64,000 nt of DNA from an uncultured Bacteroides sp. (GTDB lineage: Bacteria > Bacteroidota > Bacteroidia > Bacteroidales > Bacteroidaceae). The notes below the pieces were generated by a model that saw nothing but the letters and a program-made list of their open reading frames with translations, did no database searches and had not been told where the DNA came from. This document shows, one piece after another, positions 1 through 9,920 of the stretch. The stretch is from assembly GCF_963666545.1 (NCBI RefSeq), contig NZ_OY762899.1:4282365-4346364 (forward strand), written 5' to 3'. Position numbers and translations under genes: made by a program. Every line of letters starts with the position of its first letter. Position 1 is the stretch's first letter.

Positions 1-1818
1 TCCGGAGAGCATTGGGGACCTCCTTTTCATGATGGTGATTTCTATAAATGGCTGGAGGCCGTTGCGGCTGTTTATGCGGTAAATAAAGATCCGAAGCTTG
101 ATGCGTTGATGGATAAAGTAATTAAAGACATTGTTCTGGCTCAACGTGAAGATGGATATATTCACACTCCCGTAATTATAGAGGAGAAAAATAAAGGTGT
201 GGACTCTCATAAAATAGAGAAAGAAACTGTTATCGGAACAGAAGTAGGAGCGGCAGACGAGAAAGGTGCATTTGCTAATCGTCTGAACTTTGAAACGTAT
301 AACCTTGGCCACCTGATGATGGCCGGTATCACTCATTATCGTGCAACCGGTAAGAAAACATTGTTCGATGTAGCTGTAAAAGCAACTGATTTCCTTTGCC
401 ACTTTTACGAAACGGCTTCGGCTGAGTTGGCCCGTAATGCTATTTGCCCCTCTCACTACATGGGTGTGGTTGAGATGTATAGGGCAACCGGGAATCCTCG
501 TTATCTGGAATTAGCAGAGAATCTTATTAAGATTCGTGGCATGGTAGAGAATGGAACGGATGATAACCAGGATCGTGTGCCATTCAGTCAGCAGAAGACA
601 GCTATGGGACATGCTGTTCGCGCCAACTACCTTTATGCAGGTGTTGCCGATGTGTATGCTGAAACAGGAGATAAGATGCTGAAAGAAAATCTGGAGAGTA
701 TCTGGAAAGATATTGTAACCCGTAAAATGTACATCACAGGAGCTTGTGGAGCTTTGTATGACGGAACTTCACCCGATGGAACCTGCTATGTGCCCGATAG
801 CATACAGAAAGTACACCAAAGTTATGGTCGTCCTTTCCAATTGCCAAACAGCACGGCACACAACGAAACCTGTGCCAATATCGGTAATATGTTGTTCAAC
901 TGGCGTATGTTCCAGACTTCAGGAGAAGCTAAATATGTAGACATTGTAGAGACTTGTCTTTATAATAGTGTCTTGAGTGGAGTTAGTTTAGATGGCAAAC
1001 GCTTCTTCTATACCAACCCTTTGCGCATCAGTGATGATTTGCCCTACACACTTCGCTGGCCGAAGGAAAGAACAGAATACATCAGCTGTTTCTGTTGTCC
1101 TCCTAATACCGTGCGCACCGTTTGCGAAGCGCAGAATTATGCTTATACAGTAAGTGACAAAGGAATCTGGTGCAACCTCTATGGAGGTAGCGAATTGGCT
1201 ACTACTTTAATGAGTGGTGATAAAGTGAAAATCACTCAGACATCTGATTATCCTTGGGATGGAGCCGTTCAACTTACTGTTAATCAGGCACCTAAAAAGA
1301 AAGCTTTCTCAATCTTCCTTCGTATTCCGGAATGGTGCGAAAATGCCACGTTAAAGGTCAACGGAGAGGTTGTTAGTACCCTGCTTAAAGCTGATACTTA
1401 TACTGAAGTAAACCGTATATGGAAGAAAGGTGATCAGGTGGAGTTTGTGATGGATATGCCTGTGAAGCTGATAGAATCCAATCCTTTGGTCGAGGAGACT
1501 CGTAACCAAACCGTCGTTAAACGGGGCCCATTGGTTTACTGTCTTGAAGGTATCGATATTGAAGGCGGACATAAAATTGATAACGTGGTAATTCCTGCTG
1601 ATATCAAGCTCACTCCTAAGAAGATCGCAATTGCAGGAAGCCCCATCATTGCTTTGGAAGGAACAGCTCAGTTGTTGCCTGAAACTTCATGGAAAGGTAC
1701 TCTTTATCGTGAAGTAGCTCAAAGTAACAAGCCGGTTAGAATTAGTTTGATTCCTTATTACGCATGGGGGAACAGAGGGAAAACAGAAATGACTGTTTGG
1801 ATGCCGTTGGGTAGATAA
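1..1818 (+). CDS. GH127 family glycosidase, 5' partial (RG-II aceric acid hydrolase candidate)
   Basis: The frame is open from base 1, so the start and signal peptide lie outside the window; the Met at 106 is internal. About 605 codons remain, close to the usual ~620-660 of the family, so only a few dozen residues are missing. GH127 enzymes (old DUF1680) are (alpha/alpha)6-barrel retaining enzymes using a cysteine nucleophile and a zinc site of one Glu and three Cys. The Glu and first Cys are seen in the motif NETC (codons at 865 and 871) and the Cys pair in CFCCPP (1087-1104). It lies 6 bp before a GH141 gene and is followed by GH78, the order of BT1003-BT1002-BT1001 in B. thetaiotaomicron (from memory), where the GH127 removes aceric acid from RG-II chain B. 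The family call is firm; the substrate is inferred from synteny. Confidence 0.88.
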   Translation, partial: SGEHWGPPFHDGDFYKWLEAVAAVYAVNKDPKLDALMDKVIKDIVLAQREDGYIHTPVIIEEKNKGVDSHKIEKETVIGTEVGAADEKGAFANRLNFETYNLGHLMMAGITHYRATGKKTLFDVAVKATDFLCHFYETASAELARNAICPSHYMGVVEMYRATGNPRYLELAENLIKIRGMVENGTDDNQDRVPFSQQKTAMGHAVRANYLYAGVADVYAETGDKMLKENLESIWKDIVTRKMYITGACGALYDGTSPDGTCYVPDSIQKVHQSYGRPFQLPNSTAHNETCANIGNMLFNWRMFQTSGEAKYVDIVETCLYNSVLSGVSLDGKRFFYTNPLRISDDLPYTLRWPKERTEYISCFCCPPNTVRTVCEAQNYAYTVSDKGIWCNLYGGSELATTLMSGDKVKITQTSDYPWDGAVQLTVNQAPKKKAFSIFLRIPEWCENATLKVNGEVVSTLLKADTYTEVNRIWKKGDQVEFVMDMPVKLIESNPLVEETRNQTVVKRGPLVYCLEGIDIEGGHKIDNVVIPADIKLTPKKIAIAGSPIIALEGTAQLLPETSWKGTLYREVAQSNKPVRISLIPYYAWGNRGKTEMTVWMPLGR

Positions 1819-1824
1819 TAACGA

Positions 1825-3675
1825 ATGAACAGAATGAATAAATCAATATATATGTTACTCTTGCTGATTTTATCAGCAAGAGTTTCTGCTGCAGATATAT
1901 GGGTCTCTCCAAAGGGCAGCGACCTTGCTGCCGGAACCAGAGAGGCACCGAAACAAACACTTACGGCAGCATTGCGTCAGGCACGTGAACTCCGTCGTTT
2001 ACAGTCAGAAAACCTTAAAGGTGGCATTACCATCTACATGCAGGGTGGCAACTATTCGCTGTACGAACCGGTTTTTATCCGTCCCGAAGATAGCGGGACA
2101 GCTGATTCACCTACTGTTATTCGCTCTGTAGAAGGCCAACAGGCTGTGTTGAGTGGCGGAGTGCATATAACCGGTTGGAAGAAGAGCAAAGGCAACTTAT
2201 GGGTAGCAGATGTTCCTACATTCAATGGCTATCCGCTGGACTTCCGGCAGTTCTGGGTAAACGGCAGTAAAGCTGTTCGTGCTCGTGATGTGGCCGACTT
2301 TGAACAAATGGCTCGTATCATCAATAATGATCCTGTGAAGCAAATACTTTGGGTCCCCACCAAAGCAATAGCTAAAATCCGCAAAGCACCATTTGCTGAA
2401 ATGGTTCTTCATGAAATGTGGTGTGTAGCCAATCTACGCATTCAGTCAATAGAGGTTCATGGCGATTCAGCTGCCGTACGCTTTCATAACCCTGAAAGCC
2501 GTATACAATTTGAGCACCCCTGGCCACGTCCAATGGTCACAACTGACGGGCACAATTCAGCTTTCTATCTCACCAATGCGATTGAATTGCTCGATGTGCC
2601 CGGAGAATGGTATCATGATATTCGTGCTAATAAACTCTATTATTACCCACGCAAGGGCGAAGTCATGACTTCTGCTGAGGCTGTTGTTCCTGCTATTGAA
2701 ACGCTGGTTCAAGTAGAAGGTACGCTCGATCGTCCGGTGCAATATATCACTTTCAAGAACGTAGCTTTGCGCCATACTACCTGGATGCGTCCATCCCTCA
2801 AAGGACATGTACCTTTACAGGCTGGCATGTATCTTACAGACGGCTATCAGATAGATCCGAAAATCGTTCGTAATTACAATAATCATAAGCTTGATAATCA
2901 GGGCTGGCTAGGTCGCCCTGCAGGAGCTGTTCAGATAAGCGGGGGCAATTACATTGACTTTAACGGATGCAACTTTGAAGAACTTGCCTCTACCGGACTC
3001 GATTATGTTTACGGTGCACAAGGTGGTAAAGTAGAGGGATGTCTCTTTCGTGATATTGCGGGCAATGGTCTGCTAGCCGGAAGTTTTTCTCCTGCATCTC
3101 TGGAAACACACTTGCCTTATGATCCTGCCGACCACAGAGAAGTATGTAGTCATCAAACCATTGCCAATAACTATTTTACTGATGTTGCCAATGAAGACTG
3201 GGGATGTCTGGCTATCTGTGCCGGTTATGTAAGTGACATAAACATCGAACATAATGAGATTTGTGAAGTCCCTTATACTGGCATCAGTCTGGGATGGGGG
3301 TGGACACAAACTGTAAACTGTATGCGCAACAATCGTGTACATGCTAACCTCATTTACCATTATGCCAAACACATGTACGATGTAGCCGGCATTTATACAT
3401 TAGGTTCACAACCGAAGTCGTTTGTTACAGAGAACTGTGTGCATAGCATTTATAAACCGGGATATGTGCACGATCCTAACCACTGGTTCTATCTCTATAC
3501 AGATGAAGGCTCTTCCTTTATTGCAGTGAAAGATAACTGGACAGAAGGGGAGAAGTTCCTCAAAAATGCCAATGGTCCCGGTAATGAGTGGGAGAACAAC
3601 GGTCCGATGGTGAGCGATTCTATCAAAAATCGTGCGGGACTTCAACCGGAATTTCAATCTTTGAAGAAGAAGTAA
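1825..3675 (+). CDS. GH141 family right-handed beta-helix glycosidase
   Basis: 616 residues with a Sec signal peptide (about 1-22, ending SARVSAAD). The mature part opens with the DIWVSPKGSD..GT motif typical of parallel beta-helix proteins and has repeated short strands with Asn/His-rich turns (for example GNYIDFNGCNFEEL, NIEHNEICEV, NCMRNNRVHANLIYH). The length, the IFV-like ~70-110 island and the position next to GH127 and GH78 fit GH141, whose RG-II member (BT1002, from memory) releases 2-O-methyl-L-fucose from RG-II. It starts 6 bp after the GH127 stop, so the two are one transcript. A generic pectate-lyase-like helix protein is the alternative if the synteny argument fails. Confidence 0.8.
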   Translation: MNRMNKSIYMLLLLILSARVSAADIWVSPKGSDLAAGTREAPKQTLTAALRQARELRRLQSENLKGGITIYMQGGNYSLYEPVFIRPEDSGTADSPTVIRSVEGQQAVLSGGVHITGWKKSKGNLWVADVPTFNGYPLDFRQFWVNGSKAVRARDVADFEQMARIINNDPVKQILWVPTKAIAKIRKAPFAEMVLHEMWCVANLRIQSIEVHGDSAAVRFHNPESRIQFEHPWPRPMVTTDGHNSAFYLTNAIELLDVPGEWYHDIRANKLYYYPRKGEVMTSAEAVVPAIETLVQVEGTLDRPVQYITFKNVALRHTTWMRPSLKGHVPLQAGMYLTDGYQIDPKIVRNYNNHKLDNQGWLGRPAGAVQISGGNYIDFNGCNFEELASTGLDYVYGAQGGKVEGCLFRDIAGNGLLAGSFSPASLETHLPYDPADHREVCSHQTIANNYFTDVANEDWGCLAICAGYVSDINIEHNEICEVPYTGISLGWGWTQTVNCMRNNRVHANLIYHYAKHMYDVAGIYTLGSQPKSFVTENCVHSIYKPGYVHDPNHWFYLYTDEGSSFIAVKDNWTEGEKFLKNANGPGNEWENNGPMVSDSIKNRAGLQPEFQSLKKK

Positions 3676-3735
3676 GCCTGCTTTCTATCATTTGTTTATT
3701 CAGAATCGTTATAGATAAATTTATTCTTAGCTCTT

Positions 3736-5925
3736 ATGAAAAAGAAATTTGTAATGTTCCTTTTGACGTTAGCCTTTGCGGCTCCTTTATTGGCGCAAAC
3801 ATGGATTTGGTATCCCGGTGATTACGAGTTATGGTTGGGCAACAAGATGAATAACCGTCGTACAGAACGCGGGGCCTTTTTCCCGCCCTTTTGGAAGATG
3901 GATAGCCACTACGTTTTAGTGGAGTTTAGCAAACAGATTGAGTTATCACAGCCTGAAGAAATAGAAATATCTGCCGAAGGTAGATATAATGTGAAGCTAG
4001 ATGGCAAACTACTGTTTGGTGCTCCTAAGAAACTGCTCTTGTTGGCAGGAAAACATAGCCTCAATATTAAGGTACACAATCAAGCCACCCCTCCGGCTAT
4101 CTTTGTCAAGGGCAAGACTATCCATACAGACGCTTCATGGAAGGTAACTTTCGAAGATAAAGAGTGGATTGACGAAAGCGGTAAAGCCAGTGATACCTCT
4201 GCTACTGTTTACATGGCTGCAGGATGCTGGAATTTCAATACTCCTCAAGAACTTCCTTCACAATTCCGCTTGGCTGTACAGAAACAATCTGCTGTCAGTA
4301 AGAAAACCCTTGTAGGTGGAGAACTGATTGATTTCGGAAGAGAAACATTCGGATACATTACCCTTAAAGGTTTGACAGGCAGTGGCATTGTGAATATCTA
4401 CTATGGAGAAAGCCCGGAAGAGGCACAGGATATCGAGCATTGTGAAACGCTTGATAAATTGCAGTTAGAAGGAACATCTGTCATCAACTTGGCAACCGGT
4501 GTTTCTGCTCCTTTGCAAAATGGCGAGTACACACTCGATAATAATAAAGCCTTCCGTTACGTTTATGTCACCACGGAGAATGGCGTTCAGTTGAGTGATG
4601 TTAGTATGCTTTATGAATATATGCCCGAAAAGTATCGTGGTAGTTTCCGTTGCAACGATGAAGAGCTCAACAAGATTTGGGATGTTGGTGCTTATACGAT
4701 GCATCTCACTACCCGTGAATTTTTCACCGATGGAATCAAGCGCGATCGTTGGGTATGGAGTGGAGATGCTCTGCAAAGTTACCTGATGAACTATTACCTG
4801 TTCTTCGATAGCGAATCTGTAAAACGCACCATCTGGTTGCTTCGTGGCAAAGACCCCGTAACAAGCCATACCAATACCATCATGGACTATTCGTTCTATT
4901 GGTTTCTGAGTGTATTCGACTATTATATGTACACAGGCGATAAACACTTCGTGAGCCAACTCTATCCAAGAATGCAGACGATGATGGATTATGTACTTGG
5001 ACGTACCAATAAGAACGGGATGGTAGAAGGTCTAACAGGCGATTGGGTGTTTATCGACTGGGCAGATGGTTATCTGGAAAAGAAAGGCGAGCTTTCCTTC
5101 GAGCAGGTACTTTTCTGCAAAAGTCTTGAAACAATGGCACTTTGTGCAAAATTGTTGGATGATAAAGAGGGACAAACCAAATACAACGGTTTGGCATCTG
5201 CTTTGCGTGCTAAACTTGAACCTACTTTCTGGAATGAATCAAAGAAAGCCATGGTACACGGTTGCATGAATGGTAAACAGAGCGAAACTGTTACCCGTTA
5301 CTCTAACATGTTTTCTGTTTTCTTCAACTATCTGAAAGACGATCAGAAACAGGAGATTAAACATTCTGTGTTGTTGAACGATAGCATTATGAAGATAACG
5401 ACTCCCTACATGCGTTTCTATGAGCTCGAAGCCCTTTGTGCACTTGGCGAACAGAAAGCTGTGATGAAAGAGATGAAAGCTTACTGGGGTGGTATGCTTC
5501 GAGAAGGAGCAACTTCTTTCTGGGAAAAGTATAATCCCGAAGATAAAGGCACACAGCATCTGGCTATGTACGGTCGTCCTTATGGAAAGAGTCTTTGCCA
5601 TGCTTGGGGAGCAAGCCCCATCTATCTGTTAGGTAAATACTATCTGGGAGTTACTCCGGTTAAAGAAGGCTATAAAGAGTTTGCTATCAAACCGGTACTT
5701 GGTGGATTGAAATGGATGGAAGGCGATGTGCCAACACCTAATAGTACCATTCATGTGTACATGGATAAGCGTTCCATCAAAGTCATTGCAGGCGAAGGCA
5801 ATGGTTATCTCTACTTCACAACTACCCGCAAACCGAAAGTTTCAGTCGGCAAGATTGAAGAAATGGCTAAAAATTCTTATCGTTTGTGGATTGATACAAA
5901 AAAGGAAGTTATTGTAAAGTACTAA
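3736..5925 (+). CDS. GH78 family alpha-L-rhamnosidase
   Basis: 729 residues with a signal peptide (ends FAAPLLAQ). The N-terminal third is beta-sandwich-like; the (alpha/alpha)6 catalytic barrel follows, marked by the GH78 signature FFTDGIKRDRWVWSGD (near residues 330-345), which contains the acidic residues of the active site, and by ATSFWEKYNP and LCHAWGASPIY further on. A short beta-sandwich closes the protein (GYKEFAIKPVLGGL). GH78 enzymes invert and remove L-rhamnose. It is the third gene of the GH127-GH141-GH78 run, 60 bp after GH141, and ends at a strong terminator at 5952. The equivalent in B. thetaiotaomicron (BT1001, from memory) acts on RG-II. Confidence 0.88.
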   Translation: MKKKFVMFLLTLAFAAPLLAQTWIWYPGDYELWLGNKMNNRRTERGAFFPPFWKMDSHYVLVEFSKQIELSQPEEIEISAEGRYNVKLDGKLLFGAPKKLLLLAGKHSLNIKVHNQATPPAIFVKGKTIHTDASWKVTFEDKEWIDESGKASDTSATVYMAAGCWNFNTPQELPSQFRLAVQKQSAVSKKTLVGGELIDFGRETFGYITLKGLTGSGIVNIYYGESPEEAQDIEHCETLDKLQLEGTSVINLATGVSAPLQNGEYTLDNNKAFRYVYVTTENGVQLSDVSMLYEYMPEKYRGSFRCNDEELNKIWDVGAYTMHLTTREFFTDGIKRDRWVWSGDALQSYLMNYYLFFDSESVKRTIWLLRGKDPVTSHTNTIMDYSFYWFLSVFDYYMYTGDKHFVSQLYPRMQTMMDYVLGRTNKNGMVEGLTGDWVFIDWADGYLEKKGELSFEQVLFCKSLETMALCAKLLDDKEGQTKYNGLASALRAKLEPTFWNESKKAMVHGCMNGKQSETVTRYSNMFSVFFNYLKDDQKQEIKHSVLLNDSIMKITTPYMRFYELEALCALGEQKAVMKEMKAYWGGMLREGATSFWEKYNPEDKGTQHLAMYGRPYGKSLCHAWGASPIYLLGKYYLGVTPVKEGYKEFAIKPVLGGLKWMEGDVPTPNSTIHVYMDKRSIKVIAGEGNGYLYFTTTRKPKVSVGKIEEMAKNSYRLWIDTKKEVIVKY

Positions 5926-5951
5926 ATCCTAGAAAAGTAGATCTGACTTAT

Positions 5952-6000
5952 ATAGCCCGATACGCTGATTGCTTATTATCAGCGTATCGGGCTATTTCTT
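5952..6000 (+). terminator. Rho-independent terminator after GH127-GH141-GH78
   Basis: An 18-bp perfect stem (left arm 5952-5969, right arm 5978-5995, loop 8 nt) is followed by TTTCTTTTT. It closes the three-gene operon 27 bp after the GH78 stop. Confidence 0.9.
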
Positions 6001-6118
6001 TTTATTGATGAATGGGCTAAAAAACTCTGTCTTATCGTATTTTAGAATGCTATTCATAAAGAAAAGATCATGCTCATCATCATTTATTTGCTTGTGGATT
6101 AAGTAAATTCTGCCTTTT

Positions 6119-6153
6119 TTTGTCTATTAATCTCATATTAAAATATATATTTG
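6119..6153 (+). promoter_or_regulatory. Putative Bacteroides-type promoter for the GH3 gene
   Basis: TTTG at 6119-6122 and TATATTTG at 6146-6153 fit the -33 and -7 elements, but the 23-bp gap is longer than the usual 19-21. It lies about 80 bp before the GH3 start and after a terminator, so a promoter is expected here. The rest of the 306-bp gap 5926-6231 is AT-rich with no other recognised feature. Confidence 0.45.
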
Positions 6154-6231
6154 TAATCGTAAATAGTACAATAACTTATGCTATGACTAGATAAGAGAGT
6201 TCCCCTTGTTATAAAATAAACACATAATAGT

Positions 6232-8835
6232 ATGAAAATCACAAGCTTAATCAAATTACGACATTTGGCTTTTACCCTCTGCCTACTACCTGTGGCGGCA
6301 ATAGCACAAGATGCTTATAAGAATCCTCAGTTGACACCCGAACAACGTGCAAAAGACCTTCTTCCACGTCTTACACTGGAAGAGAAAGTTGGCTTGATGC
6401 AAAACTCCTCCATAGCCGTTCCCCGTCTGGGTATCAAAGCATACGACTGGTGGAGTGAAGCTCTTCATGGTATTGCTCGTGCGGGAAACGCCACTGTATT
6501 TCCTCAAACCATTGGTATGGCAGCATCCTTTGATAATGCTCTTCTCTATCAAGTATTCGATGCGGTAAGTGATGAGGCTCGTGCCAAATATCGTCAGTTT
6601 AGTAGTGCCGGATATCATGGACGTTATCAGGGACTTACCGTCTGGACACCCAACATTAACATCTTTCGTGACCCCCGTTGGGGCAGAGGGCAAGAAACTT
6701 ATGGAGAAGATCCCTACCTTACTAGTCAGATGGGGCAAGCCGTAGTTCATGGCTTGCAGGGAGATCCCAATGCCAAATATAACAAGCTACATGCCTGTGC
6801 CAAGCACTTTGCTGTACATAGCGGTCCGGAATGGAACAGGCATACCTATAATGTAGAGAATATCTCACCGCGTGATTTGTGGGAAACCTATCTGCCTGCT
6901 TTCAAAGACCTTGTACAGAAAGCCAAAGTAAAAGAGGTGATGTGTGCTTATAACCGCTACGAAGGTGATCCCTGCTGTGGCTCCAACCGATTGTTGATGC
7001 AGATTTTGAGAGATGAATGGGGATTTAAAGACATGGTAGTGAGCGACTGTTGGGCTATTGCCGATTTCTTTAATCCGATACCTAAAGGACATGGCACAGA
7101 ACCCGATGCTGCTCATGCTTCTGCCAAAGCAGTGATGAGTGGTACTGATGTGGAGTGTGGTCCGTTTTATGGCAGCCTACCCGATGCGGTGAAACAAGGG
7201 CTTATTAAAGAAGAAAAAATCAATGAATCGGTTATCCGTTTGCTTAAAGCCCGATTCGAACTCGGTGAGATGGACGATCCATCCATCGTGCCATGGATGC
7301 AGATTAAAGATGAGGCGATCAACTCTCCCAAACATCAACAGCTAGCTCTGGATATGGCTCGTGAGAGCATGACCCTTCTTCTGAACAAGAACAATATTCT
7401 TCCACTTTCCAAAAATCTTAAAGTGGCAGTGATGGGCCCCAATGCAACAGATTCTGTAACCATGTGGGCAAACTATAACGGATTTCCTTTTCATACAACC
7501 ACCTTTTTGGAAGGAATACAAAGCAAGATTCCTGCTTCTCAGCTTATCTACGAATTGGGATGTGGCCATACAGAAAACAAAACACTCTTCAGCATGTTCG
7601 ATCAATGTGCATTGAATGGTCAACAAGGGTTTGAAGCTATCTATTTTGGCAATAACACATTCGACGGTGAACCTGTTGCTAAAGACTGGATAAATACGCC
7701 ATTCTATTTCAATGCAGCAGGTGGAACTGTATTTGCAAGTGGTGTTCCTTTGACTAATTTTTCAGCTCGTTATCATTCAATTTTCACTCCTGTAGAATCG
7801 GGCGATATATGCTTCTACCTCAATCTTGTTGGTGGATATAGCTTGTATGTTGACGGAGTGAAACAAAATGGCGGAAAGAGTATTGGTCTTCCTACCAATG
7901 TCTATACTCTCAAAGCCGAAGCCGGCAAATCATACGATATTCGTTTGGAGTATAGTGTAAATTATGAAGGAGTCTTGGCCTTTAATATTGGCAAAGAGGT
8001 AGATCTTGACTTTGATAAGGTAGTAACTGCCGTTAAAGATGTCGACGTAGTAATCTTTGCCGGGGGAATTTCGCCGAAACTTGAAGGTGAGGAGATGTCT
8101 GTTAAGATAGAAGGATTCAGAGGTGGCGACCGTACCAGCATTGAATTACCTGCGATACAACGTAATCTGCTTAAGAAACTAAAAGAAGCAGGCAAGAAAA
8201 TTATCTTTGTGAACTGTTCCGGTTCGGCTGTTGGCTTGGAGCCGGAAAGTGAAACTTGCGATGCCATTCTTCAGGCGTGGTATCCGGGACAGGCAGCCGG
8301 AACAGCTCTGGCCGATGTCATCTTCGGAGATTATAATCCTGCCGGACGATTGCCTGTCACTTTCTATAAAAACACAGCGCAACTTCCCGATTTTGAGAAT
8401 TATGACATGAAAGGTCGTACTTATCGCTTCTTTAAAGGCGAAGCACTCTTTCCGTTCGGTTACGGCCTAAGCTATACCACTTTTGCTTATGGAAATGCTA
8501 CGCTGAACAAAGCAACCGTAAAGGCAGGAGAGAAAGTAATTCTGACCATACCTGTAACCAACACGGGCAAGAAAGACGGAGACGAAGTTGTGCAGGTGTA
8601 CCTGAATCGTCCGTCGGATACAGAAGGTCCGATAAAGACTTTGCGTGGATTTAAACGCATTTCTCTCAAAGCAGGAGAGAGCCAACAAGTGAAAATAGAA
8701 CTTTCGGCAGACGATCTTCAATGGTTTGATGTGGCATCAAATACGGTGCGTAGCCTTCCGGGAGAATATAAGCTGTTCTACGGTAGCAGCTCTCAGGATA
8801 AAGATTTAAAGAGTTTGAAGCTTGTAGTGAAGTAA
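6232..8835 (+). CDS. GH3 beta-glycosidase with PA14 and Fn3-like domains (beta-xylosidase/beta-glucosidase type)
   Basis: 867 residues; signal peptide ending VAAIAQ. GH3 N-terminal barrel about 35-330 with KHFAVHSGPEWNRH and the nucleophile motif VSDCWA (Asp272); GH3 C-terminal domain interrupted by a PA14-like insert (about 460-600, YLNLVGGYSLYVDGV...); then GLEPESE..AWYPGQAAGTALADVIFGDYNPAGRLPVTFY and a C-terminal fibronectin-III-like domain (from about 745, GDEVVQVYLNRP). The domain order is that of Bacteroides xylan 1,4-beta-xylosidase-like proteins. It has its own promoter and terminator. I do not recall a GH3 in this exact place in the B. thetaiotaomicron RG-II locus, so its substrate is open. 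Confidence 0.88.
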   Translation: MKITSLIKLRHLAFTLCLLPVAAIAQDAYKNPQLTPEQRAKDLLPRLTLEEKVGLMQNSSIAVPRLGIKAYDWWSEALHGIARAGNATVFPQTIGMAASFDNALLYQVFDAVSDEARAKYRQFSSAGYHGRYQGLTVWTPNINIFRDPRWGRGQETYGEDPYLTSQMGQAVVHGLQGDPNAKYNKLHACAKHFAVHSGPEWNRHTYNVENISPRDLWETYLPAFKDLVQKAKVKEVMCAYNRYEGDPCCGSNRLLMQILRDEWGFKDMVVSDCWAIADFFNPIPKGHGTEPDAAHASAKAVMSGTDVECGPFYGSLPDAVKQGLIKEEKINESVIRLLKARFELGEMDDPSIVPWMQIKDEAINSPKHQQLALDMARESMTLLLNKNNILPLSKNLKVAVMGPNATDSVTMWANYNGFPFHTTTFLEGIQSKIPASQLIYELGCGHTENKTLFSMFDQCALNGQQGFEAIYFGNNTFDGEPVAKDWINTPFYFNAAGGTVFASGVPLTNFSARYHSIFTPVESGDICFYLNLVGGYSLYVDGVKQNGGKSIGLPTNVYTLKAEAGKSYDIRLEYSVNYEGVLAFNIGKEVDLDFDKVVTAVKDVDVVIFAGGISPKLEGEEMSVKIEGFRGGDRTSIELPAIQRNLLKKLKEAGKKIIFVNCSGSAVGLEPESETCDAILQAWYPGQAAGTALADVIFGDYNPAGRLPVTFYKNTAQLPDFENYDMKGRTYRFFKGEALFPFGYGLSYTTFAYGNATLNKATVKAGEKVILTIPVTNTGKKDGDEVVQVYLNRPSDTEGPIKTLRGFKRISLKAGESQQVKIELSADDLQWFDVASNTVRSLPGEYKLFYGSSSQDKDLKSLKLVVK

Positions 8836-8895
8836 TGTACTGCGATGGAATATAACTGTAAACAGGCTATGTGATAAATAAGCGAAGAATAAAAC

Positions 8896-8944
8896 AAGCT
8901 CAGTACAGCGGTTCAACAAAGAATTAATGTGCTGAGCTTTTTTA
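8896..8944 (+). terminator. Rho-independent terminator after GH3
   Basis: A 12-bp stem (8896-8907 with 8928-8939, one G-T type pair) with a 20-nt loop is followed by TTTTT. It ends the left RG-II part and separates it from the LytTR gene. Confidence 0.8.
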
Positions 8945-8997
8945 GTGTTAAGTGGATAAAAGTGTAGTTGAATAACTTTTATTGCAAGAATAAATTG

Positions 8998-9005
8998 TAT
9001 GTTTG
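8998..9005 (+). promoter_or_regulatory. Putative -7 element of the LytTR gene
   Basis: TATGTTTG matches TAnnTTTG and lies 47 bp before the LytTR start. No well-spaced TTTG is seen upstream (nearest TTG is 27 bp away), so support is partial. Confidence 0.4.
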
Positions 9006-9051
9006 CATCTTAATGTTAATAAAAGGGAGTACATAAACATAGGCAACAACA

Positions 9052-9918
9052 ATGAGAAAGCTGGCAGAATATTGGAGAAACCCTTATTTCGATTCGCAAA
9101 AGAAATGGAAGAATGTAGTTATACCATCATTCATTGTCTTTTTTATTCTTCTTCTTTTGCAGCCGTTTGGTTTATCGGAGGTTAAGAATCACAAACTGCT
9201 GATTATCTTAGGGTTTGGACTTGTCACATTGCTTTGCTCTTGTGTGTCGATCTATCTGCTTCCTCTCATATTTAAAAAAGCTTATAGTAGAGAAGGTTGG
9301 ACCTTGGGAAATTATATTGCAAACTTGCTATTATTAATTTGCCTCATTTCTATTGGGAATTTTCTATATATCACGGGACTAAATGATTGGACCTTCAATG
9401 TGAAACTGCTTATCTATTTTGTGTTTAATACATTTGTTATTGCTATATTCCCCGTTGTGTATATGACAATGCAGAACCAAAAGGACCGATTGAAACACCA
9501 TCTTCAAGAAGCCATCCAAATAAATGAATGGATAAAAAACAGAAAGGAATCGCTGGTTGTCTCAAGTGCTCTCCTTACGCTTAATGGAAACACTAGAGAG
9601 TCTGTTTCTTTTGCACCGGAACAATTTTTATTTCTCGAAGTAGAGGGCAATTATATAAAGGTGCATTACGAATCGGAAGGAAAAGAAATCACAGGAATGC
9701 TACGTACTACTATCAAGCAGGTTGAAGAAGAACTTGCTGCCTATCATACTATTGTAAGATGTCATCGTGCCTTTATGGTGAGCCTCAATCGGGTAAGCCG
9801 TGTAGTAGGTAATTCGCAGGGATATCGTTTATGTATAAACGGTAGCTTTGAGGAAATACCTGTTTCCAGACGTTATGCAAAAGCTATTCATCAACGGCTG
9901 GAAGAGTTGAATGCGTGA
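9052..9918 (+). CDS. Membrane-anchored LytTR-family transcription regulator
   Basis: 288 residues. Four hydrophobic segments occupy about 22-145 (IPSFIVFFILLLLQPFGL, LLIILGFGLVTLLCSCVSIYLL, YIANLLLLICLISIGNFLYI, LLIYFVFNTFVIAIFPVVYM), followed by a linker helix and a LytTR DNA-binding domain from about 185 to the end (FLFLEVEGNYIKVHY ... TIVRCHRAFMVSLNRV ... EIPVSRRY). There is no receiver domain, so it would sense through the membrane part rather than by phosphorylation. It is followed by a TonB receptor and a DUF2141 gene; paired direct repeats lie directly after its stop, upstream of the receptor. The likely target is that receptor operon. ATG 9052 is chosen because the in-frame upstream region (9003) would add residues not typical of the family. 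Confidence 0.85.
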   Translation: MRKLAEYWRNPYFDSQKKWKNVVIPSFIVFFILLLLQPFGLSEVKNHKLLIILGFGLVTLLCSCVSIYLLPLIFKKAYSREGWTLGNYIANLLLLICLISIGNFLYITGLNDWTFNVKLLIYFVFNTFVIAIFPVVYMTMQNQKDRLKHHLQEAIQINEWIKNRKESLVVSSALLTLNGNTRESVSFAPEQFLFLEVEGNYIKVHYESEGKEITGMLRTTIKQVEEELAAYHTIVRCHRAFMVSLNRVSRVVGNSQGYRLCINGSFEEIPVSRRYAKAIHQRLEELNA

Positions 9919-9920
9919 TG

